A stretch of DNA of 64,000 nucleotides from Thozetella sp. PMI_491 (lineage: Eukaryota > Ascomycota > Sordariomycetes > Chaetosphaeriales > Chaetosphaeriaceae): positions 620,001-684,000 of the forward strand of contig MU270019.1 in the NCBI GenBank assembly GCA_021432635.1, written 5' to 3'. The notes under the pieces were generated by a model that saw only the letters and a list, made by a program, of their open reading frames with translations, was not told the DNA's origin and ran no database searches. This document shows, one piece after another, positions 22,956 through 32,287 of the stretch. The position numbers and the translations under genes are program-made. Every line of letters starts with the position of its first letter. Position 1 is the stretch's first letter.

Positions 22956-25522
22956 TCAATGCTCGCAAAAAGAATACTGAACGTAATGCCAGCTACTCTT
23001 CGCTGTCTCGTGGAATCGGCTACGCTCGGCCATCAATTTGAGGCGATGCTCCTTTGCTTCTTCGACATCCATGAGCCCTCTGGGCATCACGCCTTGCTCA
23101 CGGATCATGTTCATGACCTCGTTCGGCAGACGGCTCTGTAGGCCGCTGTAATTCTCCGGCGCGCGAAGCTCCACGCCCCGTCGCTCCATGATGAGCTGGA
23201 GAACCTCGGGGGGTAGGTTGCTGGCTTCGAACTTCTTATCGCCGCCGAATACGGCTTCAACCCACCAGTCCAGCTGCTGCGGCGGAACGTTGGCTGTTGA
23301 CACGATGCGCTCGTGTGGGTCGACCAGCCAAAGCGCGATGAAGCGCCGGTGGCCGGGCCTGGTTGGATCCTGCAGCTTAAACGAGGAGACGCGATGTTGG
23401 CTAGCAACGGCAACGACGTCAGCTTGGTCCAGAGAGTGGCTCATGACCGCAGATGGGACGGGGGTGGGGGGGCTGCACTTACAAGGTGTTCGGAAAGACT
23501 AGCATGCGGCCCTGGCGCGTTTCCACGCTCCCGTAGTTCTGAAGGCAGGAATTCGTCACGCCGCCAGCCGGACCCAAGGCGGTGCCATGCACTCTCTCCA
23601 GCCAATTGTACTGATCCTGCCCGGTCGTATCCTGCAGTTCGTCTTGGTAGGAGGATGTCTGCATCCGGAAGGATAGATGACTATCGGTGATATTTTCGCT
23701 GTCGAGGTAGTATAGCGCTGTGCCGCAGATGTGTTCATTCATCATGCCTTCGATCTGACGGAAAATATTGGTGTCAAATCCCATTTCAGTATGCTCTTTG
23801 GGCTAAGAAGCCGAGGAGCTCCGGTACTTACATGCCAGCCACCCATCGGGAATTCGGGCTTCTCCGGGGTAAGCTCGATGGACGCCATCTTGACGATGAC
23901 CTGCAAGCCAGACTCGCGGAATTTGTGCTTGAGCGTGTCCGCACACGAATCGTCGAACTGGATGTTCGAGAATTCTGCGGGCTCTGGAAGAACAGGTTCC
24001 CGGGCATTCTCCCACTTCCATCTGTTTACCTCTTCTTCGTGGTTCTTTAGCATATATGCAACTTGGCGCGCCTGCTGCTCTTTCTCGTCGGGCTCATCAC
24101 TATCCTCCTCGCTGTCTTTGTTTTGCCTCCACTCTTTCTCCGCTTCCTCTTCCAGATCAATGTCATTCCGTTCGGCCAGGTCAAGCATATCCTCTGCTGT
24201 GATTTCGCCATCGAACCTAGCTACGGCTTCAGAGACTGTATCCCATAGGTCCTCATTTTCGTCCATAGCCGCGTCGGTAACGATAACTCGGGGCACATTG
24301 GGCCTATCTTCGTCGCCCTCGATAAGACAATGGCCCCAGGCGGGAACGGCAATGTCGACAAGCTGCTCGATCGCCTTGTAGACCTCGGGATACTTGTTAG
24401 GGTGAAGATTGTTGATATAGCTGGTGAACTTTGCCGTGCCATCCTCTTGAAAGGCCATATTGGCAGGGATCCACTGGTAATTGGAGGACCAATACTCGGG
24501 AGGGATGGTGGAGCCCCCAATGGCATAGTTCCCGTTGAATCCAATGCGCAGATCACCAGTATCACCCGGACCCTGCGCAGGTATGGCCTCACCCAGCCCC
24601 GCCCAAGTCTTCACGGCATCCAATACTCCGACAGACTCATCTGGAAGGAATTGCGACTGACCTGGTGCAAATAATGAGCAAAGTTTCCATCCATTTTTTT
24701 TAAAAAAGTTTTTTTTAAAAAAATGGAGGCAAGGCGCCAGAGGCCTCGGGCTATTCGCGCCGGACTGCGCCGTCGCCGACCGCTGATGGACCCCTAGAGA
24801 GAAGACGGGCCGAACAACAGAAGAGCAGGGCTAACGTACCGAATACTAGGGGATACATCGAAGGATGAACCAAATCCCGAACCATATCATTGCTGTTTGG
24901 ATGCCAGTCTATATCTTGGCCTTGGTCGGCGGCTAGCCTCTCGAACGCGGCCCGAAGCGCCTCGTGGAGAGGCGGGGGCACAGCAGTGTCAGACTTGACT
25001 ATGCTGGCACTAATCGAGTCAAGCGTAGGTACGAATCCCGTTTTCTTGAAGAACTCAGCCTTCTGTCTTAGTTCTTGGAGGCACTGTTGTCTCGACGCGT
25101 TAGCAATGGAGCTTTCCTAACGAGCTGGGCGCTGGAGAACTTCCGTAGTTGAACGCCGCGTCGGAGATCAGACGGGCGAGCGGCTTGGGGATCTTGTCCT
25201 TCCTTTCGTACCCCGGATGCCACTTGTGTTGCTTCCCATCGACAATCTGCTTGTAGAGGTCATCCTCAGATTGCGTCAAGGCTTCCTGGCGCCATTTGGC
25301 GACGATGTCCTCGTCAAAAACCTTCTGGTACCAGTCAGGCTTGTCAGTGAGCTTATCCATGAGGGCCATCATGGCCACCTCGCGGACCGTCAGGAGCTCC
25401 GATTTACAGCCCCTGCAGTTGTGATGGGCCCCAATACCATAGCGCATGGCATTGTGCCCCTGGGGATAGTAGCGGAGGTCCGTATCCACCCCGGGGTATA
25501 TGCGCCTTCCTGGCGGCGTCAT
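22956..25522 (-). CDS. DUF4246 protein (possible 2-oxoglutarate oxygenase-like)
   Basis: Exons 25145-25522, 24840-25083, 23832-24661, 23483-23754 and 22956-23400 keep one frame and give about 722 residues. The start is ATG at 25522 (MTPPGRRIYPGVDTDL). Family-typical segments are REVAMMALMDKLTDKPDW, LRQKAEFFKKTGFVPTLD, MVRDLVHPSMYPLVFG, FLPDESVGVLDAVKTW, STIPPEYWSSNYQWIPANM and SYINNLHPNKYPEVY. Near the C-terminus HICGTALYYLDSENITDSHL and FPNTFQHRVSSFKL come before GHRRFIALWLVDPHERI, which looks like a double-stranded beta-helix oxygenase core; the activity is inference. Intron 1 lacks a GT donor (see the separate entry), and intron 2 contains an AT palindrome. If intron 1 is not spliced, the protein stops soon after residue 126 and the gene would be dead. 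Confidence 0.85.
24691..24726. repeat. near-palindromic A/T run inside a DUF4246 intron
   Basis: The sequence is CCA, eight T, six A, G, eight T, seven A, TGG: an almost perfect inverted repeat of 36 bases. It lies wholly in the second intron (24662-24839), which is unusually long for this window at 178 bp. Confidence 0.8.
25084..25144 (-). other. intron with mutated 5' splice site (GGAAGT)
   Basis: Homology requires joining SDAAFNY to CLQELRQKAEFF. The intron would start ggaagt instead of gtaagt, contain the branch sequence gctaac and end acaacag. No alternative GT donor restores the frame. One T-to-G change (or a sequencing error) would explain it. Confidence 0.6.
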
Positions 25523-26609
25523 TGTGACCAAGGTAGATATATAATGACGAAAAGTGGAAGATGGTTAGTGGAGAGTCGGATAGTACTTGCGTGTCCGTTT
25601 GGCCCTTTCGTTGTTTCCGTGTTCTTTAAGTACACTAAAGATCGTTCCTTCTTAGCTCCCTATGTCAATTAGCGGGTAGGCAACAGCCTTAGTCAGCGTA
25701 GTTGCCTGGCCGACACACTCTGTGACAGGCAAACCCCTGGATGTCAACCTACGTCCCAACTGTAACGGGACGTTGATATAGTCATTCTGCCTAGAGTCGC
25801 TTCTAACATAGCGTGCAGCGCTGGAACAGCTAGAACTCGCTCGTGTAATTGCGCTTCATGTCCCACCACCCCACTTGCCAGCACCGCCAATTGCAACTTG
25901 ACGGAATATCAGTGTAGCGAAATCTACTAGCACGTAGTGAGAAATAGTCGTCTCTCGGTCAGTATACGTGAATACAGGCTAGCAGATGTGAAATGCCCTC
26001 CCGAGAAGTATAAGTTCTGCTTGTAACCCTGAGCCGCTTGCAGCTTCTATGAAGGTTTACCACTGCTCACTTCTCTCGTTCTCCACATTTGTCAATGCCA
26101 GGCATGATTGCGATTAGAAGGCAAGACAGGCAAGTAAATATCTTGATTCTTGTCAAGGAGATATAAGTTGCTGGCCAGCCACGCCGCTTCAAAATAACCT
26201 AGGAAAGGGCCTACTCCCATTTGGTGGGTGGCAGCAGTAGTCAGTTCCAGCTCACCAGAAGATGTGCGAGATGTTGCACATGGGCTGAGAATATAATAGT
26301 AACAGATAATGAAGTGATTGGGTCACGGCATGTGGATACTGCTGTTAGCACTTTAGGTATGTCCCCAGTTAAAACATTCGCAATCACTCGTGCTCTATCC
26401 AAGAGAAATCGTCCAGATCTAGCATACTGCCTGCCACGATCTCCACTGTAATCCATCCAGCGGACTATTTATGTGAACCCCAGAAACGTGATCATGCGCG
26501 ATCAAGAACAATCCTAGTTTATCATACAGCTTCGAAGAATGCAGTGTCGCCGATCAGTATCTATCCTGCGGTGCATCACAACTTATCTGACTAAAACACG
26601 AATCGTGTG
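25523..26609. other. intergenic
   Basis: Promoter side of the DUF4246 gene and 3' side of the small membrane-anchored protein gene. Short frames here show no family motifs. A purine-poor stretch around 25,560-25,680 may be the DUF4246 leader. Confidence 0.4.
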
Positions 26610-27241
26610 TCAAGATGGTCTCCCTAGCCACGCGTTGATCCCCAAGGGTGTAAGCACCATAAAAAGCACCATAAAAATCATTGTGGAGGCAAAAACCAAG
26701 GACTTGCGCTGGTTCTATCGAAAGCTATGTCAGCCAGTGGCATCCATCTCCTGGTGTCTGTTAAATGAGGGGCAGCATTTCTTACTCTGCGCTTCGTCAC
26801 GTATCGCTTAACGTCCTTCGCAATCAACAGCCTGAGCTGATCCGGCCAGTCCGCCGGCAATATGCCCCGCAGCTCCTCCTCCGTCATGGTCTCGAGGTCA
26901 TGGCCGACTAGGAAGCGGAGGTCTCGGTTCGAGGTCGATGAGTTGAGCTCGAAACTCTCGCCGCGGTAGCGGACCAGTTGGTTGAGCCACGCGATCACGT
27001 CCTGATGCGACGCCTCGGGCTTAGGGAAGCTGTTTTGGAGGTCGGCTTGTGTCGGGGGATTGGGCGGCATTTGCTCCCCGGTCGCGTCATTTGCCCGGTC
27101 GGTTGTCGGGTCCCATGTCTGGCTGGTTGTCAGCTCACTCGTCTGCCCTGCGGTCTGCTCGCTAGCCGACTCGCCCACCTCGTCGTACGGCGGGGCGGGC
27201 TCTTCGGTGCTGACGAGTTCGTAGCCTGCCGACTTGTTCAT
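26610..27241 (-). CDS. small protein with SAM-like domain and C-terminal membrane anchor
   Basis: Exons 26786-27241 and 26610-26714, joined across a 71-bp GT-AG intron (branch gctgac), give 186 residues. The N-terminal third is acidic and Thr/Pro-rich (STEEPAPPYDEVGES; TTSQTWDPTTDRAND). Residues about 80-150 form a predicted helical domain, DVIAWLNQLVRYRGESFEL then LRFLVGHDLETMTEEELRG and ILPADWPDQLRLLIAKDV, whose pattern resembles a sterile-alpha-motif fold. After the intron comes RKSLVFASTMIFMVLFMVL, a single hydrophobic helix, and a short tail ending GINAWLGRPS. No signal peptide is present, so a tail-anchored cytosolic protein is likely. The contiguous frame without splicing gives a less sensible C-terminus. 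Partner and function are unknown. Confidence 0.65.
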
Positions 27242-28925
27242 GCTGGGCGGCTCTGGTGCGTGAAAATGGTGCGGAATTGACTACGTGCGGGGTGTACTGA
27301 TAGTCTTGTCGGTCCTATTTAACAATTCGCCAACAGCCTGGCTGTGCCACTGCATGACCGCTGTTGGGTGGCTGCCATTCGTTGGCAAGGCCTGTCGGCC
27401 ACCTAGGGCCGTGGTGAGGCGGGGCACAATTGCATGCAAGGCTTTCTCTCAGCTGAAGGTACGTCACCTTTCCTTTTCGAGAATACGAGATTGGCGAAGC
27501 TCAGAGAATGTAGGAGACTTGGCAACCTTGAGCCACTAAACACAGCGATCTAGCGTATTGACTCAAAAAGATCGGACCCCTCCTTGCTGGTACTGGTCCT
27601 TACTTGACTTAGGTAAGGTACTAAGTTACCTTCAGTTCAGTTGCAAACATCCAGAACTTGTTCGATCTAAAACAAAATATCCGCAGGCTATTTGCGAGTC
27701 TCCGGCATTCTTTCTAATTATTGTGTAGACAAGAATTGGCTCGGGCAGGTGGCGCCGCGGCACATAAAATGTAGTGGAAACAAGAGCTAGCGTGGCTGTT
27801 TATTGTAGAATAACCCTCCCACCCACCACTTGTTTGAGAGGATGGCACTGCGTAAAATCCCCTCGGGTTGCCTTGATAGTGCTCTCTACCTTCAGCAACA
27901 GAATATAGCGCGTTAGACTTTGGATCGCTTTTGAGCAACTGTAACCGCCTCCTTCCGAGCTCTCTCCATTACATCTCTACTAGGCCACATCGGGCGCAGG
28001 AAGAGCCTCTTGGCGACGCCCTATGCCTAACCTGGCTTTACGAGGTTTGTTTCCACATCTCGTTCATTCTTGACCACCCACGCGGCCGTCACTAGCTACC
28101 GATGGAGCCTCGTCACCTCGCTTCCTATACTTGAGCTTCGGTATCCGCGAATTTCGAACCAATCCCGACAAGATGCGATCCCTTCGGTTTTGACCTAGGA
28201 AAGCTAGTTTTAACCAGCACTGTCAATGAGTGTACATTCGGGGCTCTGATGATGACGATTGATCTTCAGGAAGGTGTACTGTTTCAACATGCCTGCCCGA
28301 GTACAGCGAGTTTCTGGCACTACTATAACATGGGGTGACTGAAAGCTGATGAAGGGGGCTATCCGAGGCAGGCAAGGGGTAGTCCAGATCGGCGGTGATT
28401 AACTAGGTAGTCTATATGCCCAAGACGTCAACGTTTAGCGATGAGACTTTGTTTATAGAGTCCTAGAATAATTCATACGATTTTCTTAGAGTTCAGCCCA
28501 TCGTTATGAACCCTTGGTAACTACGTTACACTTGGGAGATACTGAACATGCTCCTTAAACAATGGCGCTCCCCATCGGCCCAATCAGACTAACATACCTC
28601 TCTGGCCCTACGAAGTACGATTCGGGAGAGTCTCGCCTCAGTCTCTCCAATCACGTCGAAGCGGCCTTGAAACGATTGATAAAAACCATATCTGTGAAGG
28701 ACCCTTGAAACGTGGAGACTTGCCCAAGGTATGGTGGGTACTATCTGAAAGTACACTTGGATCCACCTAATAACCCCCAACGAAGCAGGGAATTCTCGCG
28801 CGCTCGCGCTCGCCTTCCTCGTCACGGGCCGGGCCGCACCGCATTGACCGTCGCGAACCGACAGATGACGGTAGACCTGCTCTGAAGTGCACTGCAACTC
28901 AAGGGGACTCACCGACCCAAAGGGG
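27242..28925. other. intergenic, no supported gene
   Basis: Contains the promoter of the small anchored protein and a motif tract cttaggtaaggtact at about 27,607-27,622 that recurs near 57,400. Short frames on both strands show no family features. Confidence 0.4.
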
Positions 28926-29133
28926 ATGGGGTACCAGGAAGCGGAGTTTAAGGAGGGGCGCGCGCAGATCATGGAGCAGTTATTAGCCCACACTTTTAGA
29001 GGCCGAGAATGACACAATTTTGAGTGACATTTTCGACCTACCCCGCCTTGACCCTCGAGCTGCCGACTTCCTAGAGCTGCACGGCTCTCGCTCCATGCGG
29101 GCCGTCGCGTTGTACAGCGGCACTAAGTGCTGA
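28926..29133 (+). pseudogene. coding-like fragment with frame break
   Basis: An ATG frame (MGYQEAEFKEGRAQIMEQL...) ends at 29,012. A second frame overlapping its end reads ENDTILSDIFDLPRLDP then RAADFLELHGSRSMRAV and stops at 29,133. Both look protein-like and continue one another in character, suggesting one gene broken by a frameshift or decayed. No family is recognised. Confidence 0.25.
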
Positions 29134-29761
29134 CAGGCGGTTTGGGCTCGTAGGGGTCCGCGATACATGGACAGAGCCTGACTTCTTCGTCAGCCACTCA
29201 GCTGCCGGAGGGGTCATTGCGCAGAGCGGCGCTTCATCCCTGTCCGAATTTAGAGGCCGTGTTGCTGTCGACAGGTCACAGTTGTCTCAGCTGGCCCAGC
29301 TCCCGTCCTGCGTGTTGTTTCTTTTTGCTTGGCCCTGCCACCACGCATATCAGTTCATGACAAGGGCATTCGACAAGGATGCGACGCACAAAGCAAATTC
29401 CACCGCTCGCGCTAACATGACTGGCCAGCGATAGAGTTCGACAGGAGGGGTCTCGACGCCCGCTGCCCAACGTCCATTGGCGGGCAGCGGAACCGGTGGC
29501 AACGCTTACCCAATGGAGTGGCCCGTCCGCTGCACAATGCGACGTGTGTCGTGAGACAAAGCATGTATAAAATGGCTAGGGGCGCCTCAGTTTGCCTTGG
29601 TAATAGCGGAGACCACACGTCGTCCCGATGAGGCCAAGGGATCTGGAACCTGCTCCCGACCACCCCAAAGCGCCATCTCGGTCGGCGGCGCTTCTCCTCC
29701 AGCAACCACAGACGAATGCAATTCGGCGATCCACCCTGAGATAGGCTACATAGAGCAGAAT
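29134..29761. other. promoter region of the methyltransferase gene
   Basis: No gene supported. The frame of the next gene is open upstream to about 29,597 but contains no earlier ATG. Confidence 0.45.
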
Positions 29762-31143
29762 ATGAGCGCCGCAGAAGAGCCAGCTCGGGAACTGGAGCCC
29801 GCCGACCCGGGTCAAACGGCCGAAGAGGACGAATTCGCGACGGATGACTTGGATGGCGCCTCACTGTCGAACGCATCCACCAGCTTGCGATCATCTGTCC
29901 TCGAGCATAGCTATGAAAACGGCCGCAGGGTGCGTGGCATGCCTCTACTTGAACTGGTTCCACGCGACCAGCACTCACACCGCCTTTTTAGTACCACCGC
30001 TACCGCCACGGTCGCTACCCCATCCCGAATGACGATGTCGAGCAGAACCGAGACGACATGAAGCATGCCATGATGCTAGAGCTGACCGAGTTTGTTCCCC
30101 TACGTCCCTGCAGCTGGCTGAGTTGGTTACCCCAGTTTGCCTGACTGTATCGTTCCATAAGTGGCAAACTATTCTTCTCTCCGATTGGCAGCAACCCCCA
30201 AAAGATCATTGATTTGGGTACCGGCACCGGGATATGGGCCGTCGAAGGTGCGCCTCCGTTGGCGGTTAAGGAGCAGCTCTCGCCAGGTGCTGACCTTGAG
30301 ACACAGTGGCCGACCAGAATCCGAGCGCAGAGGTTCTGGGCGTCGATCTCAGCCCGATCCAGTATGCTGCTGCCTTTCTCGGCGCAGGGCCTCTAACTGA
30401 CTTCAAAACAGGCCGCTCTGGGTCCCACCCAACGTGAAATTTATTATCGACGACGTCGAAGATGATTGGATGCACGGCAAAGACTGGGACTTGGTTCATC
30501 TTCGCTGCTTGAACCCCTGGCTCAAAGACCAAGCAAAGGTTCTCGCCTCGGCTTTCGAGTGCGTATCCCCCTCATGCCTGGCACCGGGCCCGGAATTGCT
30601 AAACCAGAGAGGATGGCAGCAACATGAGACCCGGTGGATGGATCGAGGTGCAGGAATTCGATGGCCGCGTCCACAGCGATGACGGAACGGTCACGCCGGA
30701 CACCGCACTGAAGCGCTTCTTTGATCTCATCCCCAAGGCGATGGCCAACTTTGGCATGAACTTCAACGCTGGAGAAGCCATGAAGGAGCCGCTTGAGGCG
30801 GCGGGCTTTGTCAATGTCAACCTGCGAGTCATCAAGGTGCCGTTCGGGCCGTGGGCTAAGGTACGTTCGCAAGCATAGCGCTCAACCTACCAGGAGATGT
30901 GAAGCCGCCATGTCCTAATAAGTTGGATGCTAGGATAAAACTCTCCGGCTCGTGGGTATATATTGCCAGACCGTCATGAGCGACCTTGTCAATGCCATGA
31001 CGGCCAAGCCCTTTCGCACGTTGAAGGAGCTTAACGAGGTCGAGCTCCAGCTCCTGTCGACGGCTGCGATAAAGGACATGCGCGATCTCTCTAAGCACAG
31101 TTACATCAAGTACCTATTCTGGACGGCTCAGAAGCCCGAGTAA
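29762..31143 (+). CDS. LaeA-like / TAM-domain class I methyltransferase
   Basis: Predicted SAM-dependent methyltransferase of the fungal LaeA-like/trans-aconitate-methyltransferase-like group. Seven exons (29762-29929, 29992-30089, 30162-30247, 30307-30361, 30412-30558, 30620-30860, 30934-31143) with GT-AG junctions give 334 residues. The N-terminus is acidic (MSAAEEPARELEPADPGQ). Then come ENGRRYHRYRHGRYPIPNDD, the SAM-binding motif KIIDLGTGTGIWAVE, EVLGVDLSPIQPLWVPPNV (motif II area), FIIDDVEDDW, DWDLVHLRCLNPWLKD and MRPGGWIEVQEF. All are family landmarks, and they reappear only when the six introns are removed, which supports the model. LaeA itself is a global regulator of secondary metabolism; this is one of many paralogues and the true substrate is unknown. 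No biosynthetic backbone gene lies in this window. Confidence 0.9.
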
Positions 31144-31768
31144 CGCGCACGGGAATATCGGCAGCTAGGAGAACATGTTATCCTCGAGGTCCACGAGTTC
31201 TAGAATGTCGAGGATATTGTGTTAAGCTACCAAGAATGACGCTCAACAATATGTGGTAATGCAAAGAAGTCTTAGTGACAACACTACTTGCCGCTTCCAG
31301 TATAGTAATATTAGTGGTTCTCTAGTCGTGAATATGCCGTGAATAAGTGGCAGGCTGAATTAGGACAGGACCATAGAAGACGCCGACCTGAATCTTCGGA
31401 TTCCTGAACGCAGCAGTTCACTGTCGTATGTTTCCTCCAGCGAGTTTGTTCGCCGACAACTCTGGAGCTCCGTCCGCTCCTAAGAAGGGAATTGTAGGAT
31501 GTAAGTGCAGTGGCTAGAATAGTGAGCCTCGAAAGTGGTGGACACCAGGAGATAGGTGGCTTCTTTATTCAGTGTAGGTATTAGAGAGAGATACTTGTGT
31601 GTAGTTGACTCGGGAGGGCTGTTGATGTGAAATATTATATATACAGGGGTACCGGAACTTATATCCTACCCGCCGATGACCAGAAGGCCATTGCGGATAG
31701 TCCATGTCCACCTATTGCCCAAAGTCTTCGGCATTGTGTATAGGGTAGACTCCAAGAGCGCCGTCATA
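31144..31768. other. convergent intergenic region
   Basis: 3' ends of the methyltransferase (plus) and the small secreted protein (minus). No gene seen. Confidence 0.45.
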
Positions 31769-32287
31769 TCAGTTCCAACTGGACTTGCAGACACTGACCA
31801 GTGTAATGGCGCGCTTTCCACGGCACTGCAATGGAGGGCCGGCGATGACGGCGCCGCAGCTGTGGCCCATATCACCATCACCAATCAATGCGCCTGGTAG
31901 CTTCTTGCCGTCACTGGCGCAGTTCTGGAACTTGAAGCCAACGCCTTCAAACTCGAAGCGCTCGTTATCGCAAAGCGTCGACTCTTTGGCCAGTCCCAGG
32001 ATGGCGAGGTTAGAGCAGTTAGCTTGGCCCCTGGTTACATCTCCCGACCTGCTGCGCGTCAGAAATCATTCCGGAGGGACCTAGTTCCCGAAGACAGCGA
32101 GGGGTGTTGTCTTGGATGCTAAAACATACCACGCGACCCAACGGACTACATCATGCCCGGGATCGTACACTCGTCCTGCGCCGAAAACCGTAACCTGAGG
32201 TTTGCCCCACTCTGTAGTGACGCCCCCGGGGTGACCGAAAGCAAAAGACGCACAGAAGACGATGAGTGGGAGGCTGGGAAACTTCAT
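31769..32287 (-). CDS. small secreted six-cysteine protein
   Basis: Two exons, 32169-32287 and 31769-32051, joined in phase 2 across a 117-bp GT-AG intron, give 133 residues. A signal peptide is clear (MKFPSLPLIVFCASFAFGHP). The mature chain has six cysteines (ANCSNLAILGLAKEST, TLCDNERFEFEGVGF, FQNCASDGKKL, GHSCGAVIAG, LQCRGKR, SVCKSSWN). The intron is inferred: reading through it meets stops in every frame, and donor gtacga with acceptor gcgcag gives the continuous junction GAGRV-RSGDVTRGQ. I recognise no named domain. Size, secretion signal and even cysteine count fit a fungal effector or antimicrobial-type protein; that role is inference. Confidence 0.65.
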
